From positions 1-45,851 of the forward strand of contig PKWL01000071.1 in NCBI GenBank assembly GCA_003133225.1: a stretch of 45,851 nt of DNA, written 5' to 3'. The notes under the pieces were generated by a model. The model did not search any database. It was given only the letters and a program-made list of their open reading frames with translations, and was not told the DNA's origin. The position numbers and the translations under genes are program-made. The DNA comes from Janthinobacterium sp. (GTDB lineage Bacteria; Pseudomonadota; Gammaproteobacteria; Burkholderiales; Burkholderiaceae_D). Positions 34,886-45,219 of this stretch are shown in pieces; position 1 is the first letter of the stretch, and each line of letters begins with the position of its first letter.

Positions 34886-36076
34886 ATGCAATTACCTCAT
34901 ACTAAAACCGAGTTCAACTGGTCCGACCCGCTGCTGTTGGATCTGCAGCTGACGGAAGAAGAGCGCATGGTGCGCGATGCCGCCGCCGCCTATTGCCAAG
35001 ACAAGCTGGCGCCGCGCATCCTCGAAGCGTTCCGCCATGAAAAGATGGACGCGTCGATTTTCCGCGAAATGGGCGAACTGGGCCTGCTCGGGCCGACCAT
35101 TCCCGAGCAGTACGGCGGTCCCGGCCTGAACTATGTCAGCTACGGGCTGATCGCGCGCGAAGTCGAGCGTGTCGATTCCGGATACCGCTCGATGATGAGC
35201 GTGCAATCGTCGCTGGTGATGCTGCCGATTTATGAGTTCGGCACGGAAGCACAGCGCCAGAAGTATCTGCCCAAACTGGCCAGTGGGCATACGATCGGTT
35301 GCTTCGGCCTGACCGAGCCGAACCACGGTTCCGACCCTGGCTCGATGATTACCCGCGCCCGGAAGGTGGCGGGCGGTTATTGCCTTTCCGGCGCCAAGAT
35401 GTGGATCACCAATTCCCCGATCGCGGACGTGTTCGTGGTTTGGGCCAAAGATGATGCCGGGGCCATCCGCGGCTTTATCCTCGACAAGGGGATGGCTGGC
35501 TTGACGACGCCCGCGATCCACGGCAAATTTGGCTTACGCGCCTCCGTAACGGGGGAGATCGTGATGAACGATGTCTTCTGCCCGGAAGAAAATGCGTTCC
35601 CGGAAGTGCGCGGCCTGAAAGGTCCGTTTACCTGTCTCAATTCAGCCCGCTTTGGCATCGCTTGGGGCGCGCTGGGGGCAGCCGAGGCGTGCTGGCACAT
35701 CGCGCGCCAGTACGTGCTCGACCGCAAGCAATTCGGCCGTCCGCTGGCCGCCAATCAGCTGGTCCAAAAAAAGCTGGCCGACATGCAAACTGAAATCACG
35801 CTGGGTCTGCAAGGCTGCCTGCAACTGGGGCGCATGAAAGACTGCGGTACGGCGGCACCGGAAATCACGTCGATGATGAAGCGCAATTCCTGCGGCAAGT
35901 CGCTCGATATCGCGCGTGTGGCGCGCGATATGTTGGGCGGCAACGGCATCTCCGACGAGTTCGGCGTAATCCGCCATATGGTAAACTTGGAAGCGGTCAA
36001 TACTTACGAAGGCACGCACGACATCCACGCCCTGATCCTGGGCCGCGCCCAAACCGGCATCCAGGCATTTTTCTAA
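34886..36076 (+). CDS. gcdH: Glutaryl-CoA dehydrogenase
   Basis: A 396-residue acyl-CoA dehydrogenase, best fitting glutaryl-CoA dehydrogenase, which oxidises and decarboxylates glutaryl-CoA to crotonyl-CoA in lysine, hydroxylysine and tryptophan breakdown. Typical features: [20 protein letters not shown] at the start, [16 protein letters not shown] for FAD/substrate binding, [16 protein letters not shown], and [16 protein letters not shown] holding the catalytic glutamate. ATG 34886 is used since GGAGAG lies upstream and the sequence then begins with family-like residues; the frame is open to 34673 without similarity. It is transcribed away from the LysR gene. The usual CoA-transferase partner is not intact downstream. 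Confidence 0.93.
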   Translation: MQLPHTKTEFNWSDPLLLDLQLTEEERMVRDAAAAYCQDKLAPRILEAFRHEKMDASIFREMGELGLLGPTIPEQYGGPGLNYVSYGLIAREVERVDSGYRSMMSVQSSLVMLPIYEFGTEAQRQKYLPKLASGHTIGCFGLTEPNHGSDPGSMITRARKVAGGYCLSGAKMWITNSPIADVFVVWAKDDAGAIRGFILDKGMAGLTTPAIHGKFGLRASVTGEIVMNDVFCPEENAFPEVRGLKGPFTCLNSARFGIAWGALGAAEACWHIARQYVLDRKQFGRPLAANQLVQKKLADMQTEITLGLQGCLQLGRMKDCGTAAPEITSMMKRNSCGKSLDIARVARDMLGGNGISDEFGVIRHMVNLEAVNTYEGTHDIHALILGRAQTGIQAFF

Positions 36077-36402
36077 TCGCACAAGGAGGCCGCATGCATA
36101 TCCTGGCAGCCAAATGCGTGGTGCCAGGGCGAACGCCGCGGTCTCGGCGACGACCCGCCTGGTTGCCCTTCCTCGGACGGGCAACCCTCCCATGTTCGAA
36201 TACGAGCTTCGGCCAGAGCCGCCCGTATGCGGCCCGTTCCGGATACGGGAGCGAGGGCCGGGGCGGATTTGATGGTAGAGTGCCTATGCCGACCGGGCTC
36301 TACAAAGCGGCACCCATTGGCGCGTGATCGCCGCTGCGCGGTGGCGGCGTCGAGCACAGTCTTCTAGAAGCCCTTCCCGTCTTTGGAAAAGTTGGAGCGG
36401 AC

Positions 36403-36450
36403 GGAACCGGCTAACCGCCGGTTCCAGACAGATTGCAAGCTGGAGCTTGC
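36403..36450. repeat. Two adjacent perfect hairpins
   Basis: GGAACCGGC (36403-36411) pairs with GCCGGTTCC (36417-36425) over a 5-base loop; then GCAAGC (36435-36440) pairs with GCTTGC (36445-36450) over TGGA. Neither has a T-run. The pair resembles an intergenic REP-type element, but only one copy was noticed in this window. Confidence 0.5.
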
Positions 36451-36998
36451 CAGGATCCGCGGGCGAGGGCAACGGCACCAACTGTAACAGTCTTTGTTGC
36501 GCTCGAGAAATGCTTATCCGGCAATGCCCGCGCCGCCCATGTGAGCGCGATCTGGTTGCTCGGAATCAGATCCCATCCAAGCTGCCGCCTAATTTCGTCC
36601 GCTGTCGAAGCTGCGTTTCCCCTGCGGGCGCGCGAGTCCGGATCACCAACCGGGGGTGGGTAGGATGCCTTAGTCATGCTCGCCTCGCAATGTGGATGAT
36701 GCAATTGATTGGTCTAGGAAAACGCGTTAAGCTTCCTCACGACAGCAATGCTCAAACACCCCGACGATACCATTGCGTCCAAACGAAACGGTAGATGCAG
36801 CTCAAAGGGTTCTGTCAACCGGGACCCTATGTCAACACACGCATGAGAATTCGCCGATGCGCCAAGAAACGCCCTCGGCACCATTGGAAATCACAGCGAA
36901 CGCTGATCGCCGTTGCACGGGGCTGCAGCGCAACAGCCGCATTAGATTCTCATTTTTATGCCTGCAGGCCAGCCGATCCGACGGTCGTATTCACTGAC

Positions 36999-37174
36999 TG
37001 GCAAACCCAACAAAGAAATGGGATCGCGGCTGCCAAGGCCGCCGGAATCTGGCACATTGTCTACGCTTCCGTGGTCACGAGGACAAGACGTATTCGCTTG
37101 GCGCCGACGAGGCCGTTTCGCTTACCGACATGGCAGCATGCCTCAGCGAAATGCGTGGCGTCGAGATCCCTTAG
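36999..37174 (+). pseudogene. Remnant of an NmrA-like NAD(P)-binding protein
   Basis: One frame reads NGIAAAKAAGIWHIVYASV (within 36999-37073), as in the strand-helix of NmrA/atypical short-chain dehydrogenases (N-x-I-x-A-A-x-A-A-G-x-x-H-I-V-Y-x-S). A different frame right after it reads DKTYSLGADEAVSLTDMAAC and LSEMRGVEIP up to TAG 37172-37174, which matches a later part of the same family. About 100 residues between and the N-terminal Gly-rich NAD site are missing. This is a decayed gene with an internal deletion and frameshift. Confidence 0.7.
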
Positions 37175-37369
37175 GTGATCATGGCGGTCGGCGATTCATT
37201 GCCGAGCGTGTGCCAGATAAATTTCCACAGCCAGACGCTGCGTTTCTTTCGGAGTGGATCCTGGCCGTCACGACCGTTTGCGAGAATGCTCAATGTTTGC
37301 GCTTGCCGTCAATTTCAGAAGACGATCGCACCGCTGAATATGGCACGGCTCCGCGGCATGAGGGGCGGG

Positions 37370-38710
37370 CTAAAAATCATACAATCCTGGCAATCCCAAA
37401 ATAGAGGCTAATTCTTCTAGCGCCGTATTGACTTCGATCGCCAGTGTCGGGTCGGCCAGATCCGCCGCCACAAGGCGATCGCGGTAATGCTTTTCGACAA
37501 AGGCGACCAATTGTCCATATAGCGCTTCCGTCATGATGACGCCCTGATGCATGGCAAGGGCTTCGGCATCGGACAGCACCACCCGCAAACGCAGACAAGC
37601 AGGACCACCGCCGTTGCGCATGCTTTGGCGCAAATCGAACTGAATCAATTCATCGACCGGGCCGCCGCTTTCCAACAAACCTTGAAGGTAGCGCGCCACG
37701 GTTTGATTTTCTTGACATTCTCGCGGCACCACGAGCGCCATCTTGCCATCGGCCTTTGATAACAGCTGACTGTTGAACAAGTAACTTGACACGGCGTCTT
37801 GCACGGAAATTTCAGTACTAGCGACCCGCACCAGGCACAACTCTACACCGATGCCCGCCATCGCCCTCTCGAGCGCTGACAAGGCCGCAAACTCGTCTAA
37901 AAAGGCTTGCTGGTGATAAAACAACACGTTGCCATTGCCAACTGCAATCACATCATTATGAAATACGCCCTGATCGATCACACCCGAATCTTGTTGCAAA
38001 TAAACAGTACTGGGGGAACTTAAACCGTGCAGCCTTGCCACTGCCTGGCTCGCTTCTAAAGTCTGGCGCGCGGGAAATCGCAGCGGCGCCGGTGCTGCCG
38101 TATCAAATTCGACGCGTCCATAGACGAATACTTCAACGGCGCGGTCACCGTGCGCGCCACATAAGCGGGTGTGGTTGGCGGCCCCCTCGTCACCAAAAGC
38201 TGGGGTCGAAGGAAGCGCGTCATGAACCACAAAATGGTGTTCCTGCTTGAAGATGGCCCGCAAGAACCGTCCCGACTGCTCATGCTCATGGGCGCGATGC
38301 AATTTGCTATTCAAATTGGCGCTCGTGAAGTGAATCCGGCCATCGGCCGTGTCGGCCGATGGGCTAACAGTGGCCGCGTTCGCCGTCCACATCGATGATG
38401 CTGAATAAGCGCATGCCAGAATCACCGGCGCTTCTTTGTAGGCGCGTGCCAGAACGTGCGCATCGCTGCCACCAAAACCGACGGTGCGCAACAATCTAAA
38501 ATTCGGGCGCGCCTGCGGCGGCAACAGCGCTTGTGCAAAGCCGCGCGCCGCCAAGCTTCGCATCTTGGCCAAACCTTGCAATGCCGCCTGCTTCGGATTG
38601 GATTCGCTCTTGACGTTATCAGAGGAAGCTACGTTCCCAAATGACAGGCCGGCATAATTATGGGACGGCCCCACCAAGCCGTCGAAGTTAAATTCACGCG
38701 CAGTTTGCAT
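37370..38710 (-). CDS. astB: N-succinylarginine dihydrolase
   Basis: A 446-residue AstB, which converts N2-succinylarginine to N2-succinylornithine, two ammonia and CO2. It matches E. coli AstB throughout: [20 protein letters not shown] at the start, [38 protein letters not shown], and [14 protein letters not shown] with the expected catalytic cysteine near the C-terminus. ATG 38710 is used because AAGGAAA lies 7 bases upstream and the family N-terminus begins there; the frame runs on to 39076 inside astD without meaning. It is the last gene of the arginine succinyltransferase cluster, 130 bases after astD. Confidence 0.96.
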   Translation of the reverse strand: MQTAREFNFDGLVGPSHNYAGLSFGNVASSDNVKSESNPKQAALQGLAKMRSLAARGFAQALLPPQARPNFRLLRTVGFGGSDAHVLARAYKEAPVILACAYSASSMWTANAATVSPSADTADGRIHFTSANLNSKLHRAHEHEQSGRFLRAIFKQEHHFVVHDALPSTPAFGDEGAANHTRLCGAHGDRAVEVFVYGRVEFDTAAPAPLRFPARQTLEASQAVARLHGLSSPSTVYLQQDSGVIDQGVFHNDVIAVGNGNVLFYHQQAFLDEFAALSALERAMAGIGVELCLVRVASTEISVQDAVSSYLFNSQLLSKADGKMALVVPRECQENQTVARYLQGLLESGGPVDELIQFDLRQSMRNGGGPACLRLRVVLSDAEALAMHQGVIMTEALYGQLVAFVEKHYRDRLVAADLADPTLAIEVNTALEELASILGLPGLYDF

Positions 38711-38840
38711 TTTTTTCCTTGTCTGAATCATGCACCCGACATGCCGCCAAGTGCCGGATCCAATTTGGCAGTGCTGGGAAACCCTGGGGAGAAGCGACCC
38801 GATTAGCCAGGCATCGTGGCACCCTTGATCCGATCGACTT

Positions 38841-40310
38841 TTAAAATACCAAACCGGGCGACAATTGCAAGGGTAATTCCAAAACCGCCTGTTCGATTGA
38901 GGCCACCGGATAGGCGCAATAATCGGCCGCGTAAAAGGCGCTCGGCCGATGATTGCCCGATTGTCCAATGCCACCAAAAGGCGCACTGCTGGCGGCGCCT
39001 GTCGTGGGGCGGTTCCAGTTAACGACACCGGCCCGCACATGGGTGACGAACTGTTGCCACAGCGCAGGATCGTCACTCAGCAATCCGGCGGCAAGGCCAA
39101 AGGCGGTCGCATTCGCCACGGTGAGCGCGGCCTCGAAACTGCTCACTCGCGTCACTTGCAGCAAGGGCCCAAACCATTCTTCATCGGGAATATCCTTGGC
39201 ATCGCTGACATCGACGATGCCGGCCGACACGAAACCCGTGTGTTCAGCCAGGTGCCGCATTTCAAGCAAGACGGTGCCTCCCTTTGCCACCAGCTCGCCT
39301 TGCACCTTCAGCAACTTGCAAGCGAGCGCCGCCGACACGACCGGCCCCATGAACGGCGGCGGGGATTGATCAAATGGGCCGATCTTGAGCCTGCTTGCGA
39401 CATCGACCAGGCGATCAAGAAAGGCGCGACCGCGCGCGCCATCGTCGACGATCAAGCGGCGCGCACAAGTACAACGCTGGCCCGCGCTGACAAAGGCGGA
39501 CAAAATGGCATGATGAACTGCGGCATCAATATTGTCGACGTCCCACACGACGAGGGCGTTATTTCCACCCATCTCAAGGGCAAGCATCTTGCCCGGCTGG
39601 CCTGCAAATAGGCGCTGTAAGCCCACCCCAGTTGGACAACTTCCCGTAAACAATAAGCCGTCAAGCAGCGGGTGTTGAGCTAGCGCAACACCGGTGTCGC
39701 GCGCACCGTTGACCAGATTTAGAACGCCTTCCGGGACGCCGCTACGCTGCCATAACTGAACCGTGTTGATCGCCGTCTGTGGCGCATATTCACTGGGTTT
39801 GAAGACGATCGTGTTGCCCGCAATGAGGGCGGGCACGATATGGCCGTTCGGCAAATGGCCAGGAAAATTATAAGGCCCCAATACCGCGAATACACCATGC
39901 GGGCGGTGCCGCAATACGGCCTCGCCATCGGCCACCCTGGCGCGCGATTCGCCCGTACGGGCATGGTAAGACTGGATCGAAATGTCGACCTTATTGGCCA
40001 TCGCTGCCACTTCGGCACGCGCCTCCCACAATGGTTTTCCCACTTCGGTCGAGATGAGGCGCGCCAATTGCTCCGTATTTATCTTGAGCAGCTCGCGAAA
40101 GCGCTTACACACGGCGATCCTCTCGTCGAGCGGGGTCTGCGCCCACGCTCCGAAGCTGGCACGGGCCGCCTTGCATGCGATATCGACCTCAGCTGCAGTG
40201 GCGCCGGTCCCAGTCCAGACCAGCTGGCCGCTAGAAGGATCGACGGTTTGCAATAAGGAGCCTTCGCCAGCGACCCATTGGCCATTTAAATAGTGGCTAA
40301 ACATGGGCAT
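38841..40310 (-). CDS. astD: Succinylglutamate-semialdehyde dehydrogenase
   Basis: A 489-residue aldehyde dehydrogenase, AstD, which oxidises N-succinylglutamate semialdehyde with NAD+. Family marks: [33 protein letters not shown] with the general-base Glu, and [10 protein letters not shown] with the catalytic Cys. Length equals other AstD proteins. ATG 40310 or ATG 40304 may be the start. It overlaps the end of the upstream aruG gene by 14 bases, consistent with translational coupling. AstD follows AstC and precedes AstE in the pathway, but neither is encoded here. Confidence 0.96.
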   Translation of the reverse strand: MPMFSHYLNGQWVAGEGSLLQTVDPSSGQLVWTGTGATAAEVDIACKAARASFGAWAQTPLDERIAVCKRFRELLKINTEQLARLISTEVGKPLWEARAEVAAMANKVDISIQSYHARTGESRARVADGEAVLRHRPHGVFAVLGPYNFPGHLPNGHIVPALIAGNTIVFKPSEYAPQTAINTVQLWQRSGVPEGVLNLVNGARDTGVALAQHPLLDGLLFTGSCPTGVGLQRLFAGQPGKMLALEMGGNNALVVWDVDNIDAAVHHAILSAFVSAGQRCTCARRLIVDDGARGRAFLDRLVDVASRLKIGPFDQSPPPFMGPVVSAALACKLLKVQGELVAKGGTVLLEMRHLAEHTGFVSAGIVDVSDAKDIPDEEWFGPLLQVTRVSSFEAALTVANATAFGLAAGLLSDDPALWQQFVTHVRAGVVNWNRPTTGAASSAPFGGIGQSGNHRPSAFYAADYCAYPVASIEQAVLELPLQLSPGLVF

Positions 40311-41361
40311 TCTTTCTAGGATTCATGGATAGAGTTCGCACGGTTTGCCCGGCATGGCAACCCAAAACACGTTTTTCCTCGTCCGACAGTGCAATTAGCC
40401 CTCGATTTGGCTGGGCCTTCGCCACGATCAAGCGAAAATCTTTCAATACCGTATTGGACACCAACATGGGCTCGCACTCAATTTCCAAAGCCGCGGCGTC
40501 GGTTTTGCCTGGACCAACAACCGCTGATAGACTATCGCGCGCCGCGCGCAGATTACTAACTCTCGCTTGCAGCACGGGACCAGCGTCAAAAATATCAATA
40601 TAACCTTCGAAATACATCCCTTCTTGTTCCAGCGCGCGACGTGCCGGCGCGTTGCCGACGCGAACTTTCCCGATCACGGCTTGCGCTTCCGCCGGGAAAT
40701 AGGCGGTATACATTGGCTGGCGCGGCATCAGTTCGGCGATGAAAGATTTTCTTCCAAACCCGGTCACGGCGTCGGCCTCTTTGAATTCCATCTTGAAAAA
40801 ATGGCGGCCCAGGGCGTCATAAAATGGCGAGCTGCCATCCATCCTCTGATAGCCGCGCATCTCGGCGATCAGCCTTTCAGAAAATAAATGCGAAAACTGT
40901 GCCACGAACAAAAAGCGGCTTTGCGACAGCAACTGGGTTCCGCCGCGATAATCCGGATGTAAAAGCAGCGAACACAATGCGGTGCTGCCAGTTAAATCAT
41001 TCGATAAGGACAGCGTCTCCATGCGCGTATACACCTTGAGCTCGCGGCTTGAATGGACGAGCGTACCAACGCGGTAGCTATAACATGGCTCCTCAAGCCC
41101 GACTGCCCCCTTGATATCGCATACGCCAGCCAAGCGGCCCGAGCGGCTATCTTCCATCACGAATAAATAGTCGCACTGCACTGGCGGGATTTGTTCTGCA
41201 AACGAAGCGCGGACAATTTCCAGGCGCTTAGATAGCGCCCGCCGGTCCGCCTTAAAAGGCGTCCGGCCGGAGTTGACTTGCCTGAACAATTCCACCAAAG
41301 AATCCAGGTCATCGTCCTTGATCGCACGCACGATCAACTCCAGTTTGTCTCGGTTTGCCAT
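40297..41361 (-). CDS. aruG: Arginine N-succinyltransferase, second subunit
   Basis: A 354-residue AstA/AruG-family protein. The family sections are present: IVRAIKDDDLDSLVELFRQV, SLLLHPDYRGGTQLLSQSRF, SERLIAEMRGYQRMDGSSPF, FIAELMPRQPMYTAYFP and YFEGYIDIFDAGPVLQA. With succinyl-CoA it succinylates arginine (and ornithine), the first step of the AST route. In Pseudomonas two subunits, AruF and AruG, form the enzyme; the same pairing is seen here. The start at 41361 overlaps the stop of the upstream gene as TAATG. It also overlaps astD. Confidence 0.93.
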   Translation of the reverse strand: MANRDKLELIVRAIKDDDLDSLVELFRQVNSGRTPFKADRRALSKRLEIVRASFAEQIPPVQCDYLFVMEDSRSGRLAGVCDIKGAVGLEEPCYSYRVGTLVHSSRELKVYTRMETLSLSNDLTGSTALCSLLLHPDYRGGTQLLSQSRFLFVAQFSHLFSERLIAEMRGYQRMDGSSPFYDALGRHFFKMEFKEADAVTGFGRKSFIAELMPRQPMYTAYFPAEAQAVIGKVRVGNAPARRALEQEGMYFEGYIDIFDAGPVLQARVSNLRAARDSLSAVVGPGKTDAAALEIECEPMLVSNTVLKDFRLIVAKAQPNRGLIALSDEEKRVLGCHAGQTVRTLSMNPRKNAHV

Positions 41362-42401
41362 TAGAGTCTAACGCCCACGACCTGGTCTCCGGCCACCAAA
41401 TGGAGATGCTCCATCATCTCCGTCGACATCAACACATTGTCCGTCGTTTCAAGAATGCCCGAGTCTATAATGGCGGCACGGAAATTGGTTTCTCTGGCGC
41501 TCGCAATCAGATAAGTCTGTTTTACCTGATCGTCGAGGCTGGCACATTGGTCGGACAAACGCTCAACGCGGCGCCGCATCGACGATGAAAACGAGCGCAG
41601 CGAATACTTGTGCGCTTGCAAAATTGGACCGCCATCGAAAATGTCAATATATTCGTCTGGCTCGAACCCTTCTTCCGACAACAGGCGAAACGGGAATTCC
41701 CCTTCCGGATGAATCTGTCCCATTGCCGCCTGGGCGGCACCAGGCAAGAGCGGCACATAGACCGGATAATGCGGCATCAATTCGACGATCAAGGTGCGGT
41801 TGCGCGCACCTTCAATCACGCGCTCTGCATCCATAAAATCCATCTGGAAAAATTTGCGGCCCAACGCGTCCCAAAATGGCGACTGCGCATTGCCATCCGT
41901 GATTCCGGCCAGGGAGACAAAAAAATGGTCTCCAAATCGGTGCGGTGCGACTGCCGCAAACAGCAACCGGGCGCGCGACAATAAGGCCCCTTCGGGCCCC
42001 AGCTGGAGCGGATTGCGAACATAAAAACTCGACAGTTGAGAATGCCCCGTCAACTCCGAGCATAGGGTCAAGGCGTGCACGTTATGACTGATGTTGAGGT
42101 CGCGCGAGACCTGCTGCAAGACATTGTTGCGAAAAGCAAAATAGGTGCCGTTCGAGCCCGCTATCGCTGAAATCGCGGCCGAGCCGACGATCGTCTTATC
42201 GACGGTCGACTCGAGTACAAACACATACATTTCTTCACTCGGGATATCAACTTGCGCTGCGAACGATAGGAGCGAGCGTTCAACGGCACATTCGATCGCT
42301 TCACGCGTTTTTGGCAGCGTATGTACCCAGGGCGTCGCCACCTTAGCCAACGATTCCAGGGCCGCAACATCAGCCATGTCTACCGGCCGAACCAGATACA
42401 T
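41361..42401 (-). CDS. aruF: Arginine/ornithine N-succinyltransferase, first subunit
   Basis: A 346-residue paralogue of the next gene, matching the AruF (alpha) subunit: YLVRPVDMADVAALESLAKV, SSFYVRNPLQLGPEGALLSR, FVSLAGITDGNAQSPFWDAL and EPDEYIDIFDGGPILQAHKY. ATG 42401 is chosen because GGGAGAA lies about 6 bases upstream and the family N-terminus begins there; the open frame reaches 42431. The stop overlaps the aruG start by one base. It is the first structural gene of the cluster, 299 bases after argR. Confidence 0.92.
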   Translation of the reverse strand: MYLVRPVDMADVAALESLAKVATPWVHTLPKTREAIECAVERSLLSFAAQVDIPSEEMYVFVLESTVDKTIVGSAAISAIAGSNGTYFAFRNNVLQQVSRDLNISHNVHALTLCSELTGHSQLSSFYVRNPLQLGPEGALLSRARLLFAAVAPHRFGDHFFVSLAGITDGNAQSPFWDALGRKFFQMDFMDAERVIEGARNRTLIVELMPHYPVYVPLLPGAAQAAMGQIHPEGEFPFRLLSEEGFEPDEYIDIFDGGPILQAHKYSLRSFSSSMRRRVERLSDQCASLDDQVKQTYLIASARETNFRAAIIDSGILETTDNVLMSTEMMEHLHLVAGDQVVGVRL

Positions 42402-42700
42402 ATGTTCTCCCAAAACGCCATTTCGACACAACAGCGTTCACTACGCTGCTGCCCATCGCCTACCGACATGCATGCGCAGCCGGACTCGTAAGTCCTTTAG
42501 CCGCTGGCGAGCGATTGTGGCGTTAGCTGAGCCACTGGCATGACTGCTCCGCCGCGCTCGGCCCCATGGCAAGCGGCACTTGATCGAAATTTTTTTAAAG
42601 GCGAGCGCTAGGGCGAAGATTTTCCGCTCCAGTTTCCGCCTTTTAACGGCATTTTAAAACGACGGCAAATAAAGCGCTTTTGAAACTGCGACGGCAAATT

Positions 42701-43675
42701 TCATTTTCCGTCCATTTGAGGGTCTCCCGAAAGCAAGCGCCGCTGTCGCTCTTCGCGCGGAGTGATCTCGAACAGGGTGCCAAATGCGGTGGAGAAATGG
42801 GAAGCCGACGAAAAACCGCACATCAGACCGATTTGTACAATCGAATGATGTGAATGAATTAGCAAATGGCGCGCCCGCTGCAGGCGCAGTTCCAGGTAAT
42901 AACGGGCCGGCGACCTACCAAGATAATGCGTGAACAAGCGCTCTAGCTGGCGCCGCGAGAGGCCCACCAAACGGGCGACATCGTCCGTCGCAAGCGGCTC
43001 TTCGATGTTCGCCTGCATCAGCGAAAGCGCTTCCAACAATGTCGGCTGCAAATTAGCAAAGTGCGCTCCCAAGGCAAAGCTTTGCCGCTCGGCATGCCCC
43101 CGTACCCGGTCAACGCATAACGCCTCCTTCACCTGAGACTGCAAGGTTGCGCCGAAAAGTGCCTCGATCAAGGTTAAAGAAAAGTCGATGCTGGCGGCAC
43201 CACCGCAGCAAGTGAGGCGCTGACCATCGATTTCGAACAGATTCGGCGTCAAGATGAGACGCTCAGCAATATCATCGGCATCCGCATACAAGGCCCACGG
43301 CAGCGCCACCCTAACACCATCTAACGCGCCGGCCCGTGCCAAGCACAAGACGGCTGAGCCAACGGCCCCCCAATATCGGGCTTGCTTGAGGCGCTCAATT
43401 AATTGTCGAAGTTGCTCGGGAAGCAGCATTGGCGACGCGGCGTCATCGGCCACCAGCAAGGCGAGATGCCAATCCTTGCGCTCATCTTGCGCCAAGGACA
43501 CCATGCGCTCGGCCCGTATCACATCGACCTGCAAGCGCTGTGACCCGAGTTTCTTGGCCGCGAGGCGCAGTGGTTGCGCCAAACCGGCCAAGGTGATCGA
43601 TGGTTCATTGTCGGCGTCGATCACCACGATGCGATACGGTGCCCGGTCCAAAGTCGATAAATGGCTAAATGGCAT
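42701..43675 (-). CDS. argR: AraC-family arginine catabolism regulator ArgR
   Basis: A 324-residue regulator of the GlxA/ArgR type: a DJ-1/PfpI-like amidotransferase-fold domain (about 10-195) without an obvious catalytic nucleophile setting, and a C-terminal AraC double helix-turn-helix (about 215-315; DDVARLVGLSRRQLERLFTH and YYLELRLQRARHLLIHSHHS, then GFSSASHFSTAFG). In Pseudomonas aeruginosa ArgR of this family activates the aru genes with arginine. It is transcribed toward aruF, which supports the same role. ATG 43675 has a poor ribosome-binding site; the frame extends to a GTG at 43768 without similarity. The 299 bases between it and aruF probably hold the aru promoter, but I could not fix the operator. 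Confidence 0.88.
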   Translation of the reverse strand: MPFSHLSTLDRAPYRIVVIDADNEPSITLAGLAQPLRLAAKKLGSQRLQVDVIRAERMVSLAQDERKDWHLALLVADDAASPMLLPEQLRQLIERLKQARYWGAVGSAVLCLARAGALDGVRVALPWALYADADDIAERLILTPNLFEIDGQRLTCCGGAASIDFSLTLIEALFGATLQSQVKEALCVDRVRGHAERQSFALGAHFANLQPTLLEALSLMQANIEEPLATDDVARLVGLSRRQLERLFTHYLGRSPARYYLELRLQRARHLLIHSHHSIVQIGLMCGFSSASHFSTAFGTLFEITPREERQRRLLSGDPQMDGK

Positions 43676-44139
43676 AATGTAAGAAACGGCTCGGTTCCGC
43701 GATGAACATCCGAATATGGCGACCTCAAGTACTGCAACACGACAGCTTTGGCTGGACGCGCTACCCACTTAAGTATAAGGGATGAGTGGCCGCTGGTGCG
43801 GGCGCAGCAGCAAACAAGTCGCCATCGAGCTCTTCTCGCAAAGCCAGGTTGGAGCTTTGGCTGGACTTGGCTTGTGCTCACGCTAGCGCCTCCCGGGAAG
43901 AGCCGCGGGGTCGGCACCGGATCCCGGCACTCCCTGTGGTTTGGGTGCCGAACGCCTTTAAAGATAGGAAGCCATGCGGTCATGCCGTTTGATGCATGAT
44001 GGCACACTATAGAAAACAACGCTCAGCCCCCTAAGACAGCCGTTCCGTCGAAATTGCTCACTTCTCCGGAGCGACGATTCGCATGCAGCGGCCAGAAATG
44101 GCCTGCCTTCCGCCGCGCGTGGCGTGCAGCGATTGGTAA
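43676..44139. other. Intergenic region, nothing recognised
   Basis: About 460 bases between the dmlA stop and the argR start on the same strand. Open frames on both strands are short and arginine-rich. In related clusters an astC/aruC aminotransferase gene often lies near argR; no trace of one is visible here. Confidence 0.4.
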
Positions 44140-45219
44140 CTAAATTGCCGACGCGATTGCCGTGCCCACTTCCGTGGTATTGCTTTTACCCCCCAGGTCA
44201 CGTGTAGTCGGGCCTTCAACGAGCACCGTTTCGATGGCGTGCAACATGGCATCGTGCGCCGCTGTGTAGTTTGCATCCCCTTGCCCGAGAAATTCCAGCA
44301 TCATGGCGCCCGACCAGATCATCCCGATTGGATTGGCAATATTTTGGCCGTAGATATCGGGCGCCGATCCGTGGACCGGCTCGAACAACGATGGAAAATC
44401 ACGCTCGGGGTTCAAATTGGCCGACGGCGCAATGCCGATTGTTCCAGTACAGGCTGGGCCCAGATCCGACAAGATATCGCCGAAAAGATTGGATGCGACG
44501 ATGACATCAAAGCGCTCCGGGCTCAGTACGAAACGTGCGCATAAGATGTCGATGTGGTATTTGTCCCAGCGCACGTCCGGATATGCCGGCGCCATTGCTT
44601 CGACGCGCTCATCCCAGTACGGCATGCTAATGGCGATACCGTTCGATTTGGTCGCCGAAGTCAAGTGTTTTTTGGGACGGCTTTGCGCCAGTTCGAACGC
44701 GTATTTCAAAATACGGTCCGTGCCCTTGCGTGAGAATACGGCCTCCTGCATGACCACTTCCCGCTCGGTGCCTTCGAACATGCGCCCGCCAACCGACGAA
44801 TACTCGCCTTCAGTATTTTCACGGACCACATAAAAATCAATGTCGCCCAGCTTGCGATTGGCGAGCGGGCAAATAACGCCAGGCATCAGGCGCACTGGGC
44901 GCAAATTCACGTATTCATCGAAGTCGCGGCGAAACTTGATTAACGATCCCCATAACGAAATATGGTCTGGTACCTTCGCCGGCCAACCGGCGGCCCCGAA
45001 GTAGATCGCGTCGAAGCCTTTGAGCTGTTCAAACCAGTCGGACGGCATCATTTTTCCGTGCTTCAAGTAATAATCGCAGTTGGCCCACGCCATGGTGGTA
45101 AATTGCAGCGCGATGCCGAACTTGCGCGCGGCCGCTTCGACTGCACGCAAGCCTTCCGGCATGACTTCCTGGCCGATTCCGTCACCGGCAATGACTGCGA
45201 TTTTGTGTGTTTTAGACAT
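44140..45219 (-). CDS. dmlA: Tartrate dehydrogenase / D-malate dehydrogenase (decarboxylating)
   Basis: A 359-residue member of the beta-decarboxylating dehydrogenases, closest to TtuC/DmlA: KIAVIAGDGIGQEVMPEGLR at the start, VRENTEGEYSSVGGRMFEGT, NLFGDILSDLGPACTGTIGI and FEPVHGSAPDIYGQNIANPI. These enzymes oxidise tartrate, D-malate or related 2-hydroxyacids with NAD+ and Mn2+ or Mg2+. Isopropylmalate and isocitrate dehydrogenases are less likely given length and the GGRMFEGTEREVV loop. The start ATG 45219 has only a weak ribosome-binding site (TGAGGAACGC). No regulator or transporter gene is adjacent; it is not part of the ast pathway. Confidence 0.93.
   Translation of the reverse strand: MSKTHKIAVIAGDGIGQEVMPEGLRAVEAAARKFGIALQFTTMAWANCDYYLKHGKMMPSDWFEQLKGFDAIYFGAAGWPAKVPDHISLWGSLIKFRRDFDEYVNLRPVRLMPGVICPLANRKLGDIDFYVVRENTEGEYSSVGGRMFEGTEREVVMQEAVFSRKGTDRILKYAFELAQSRPKKHLTSATKSNGIAISMPYWDERVEAMAPAYPDVRWDKYHIDILCARFVLSPERFDVIVASNLFGDILSDLGPACTGTIGIAPSANLNPERDFPSLFEPVHGSAPDIYGQNIANPIGMIWSGAMMLEFLGQGDANYTAAHDAMLHAIETVLVEGPTTRDLGGKSNTTEVGTAIASAI

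Larger units (their letters stand above)
36077..37369. other. Long intergenic region with decayed genes
   Basis: About 1290 bases between gcdH and astB (convergent). A strong AAGGAGG at 36083-36089 precedes ATG 36094, which opens a 77-residue frame without recognised similarity, perhaps a former gcdH partner. A minus-strand frame (36411-36677, MTKASYPPPVGDPDSR...) has a TADEIRRQLGWDLIPSNQ stretch that looks coding but is unknown. A paired hairpin sits at 36403-36450 and an NmrA-like pseudogene at 36999-37174. The region looks like a site of gene loss. Confidence 0.45.

Noticed and set aside
36073..36357. A minus-strand 94-residue frame after gcdH
   Set aside because: Arginine-rich low-quality sequence with no start signal, overlapping the gcdH stop; treated as chance.
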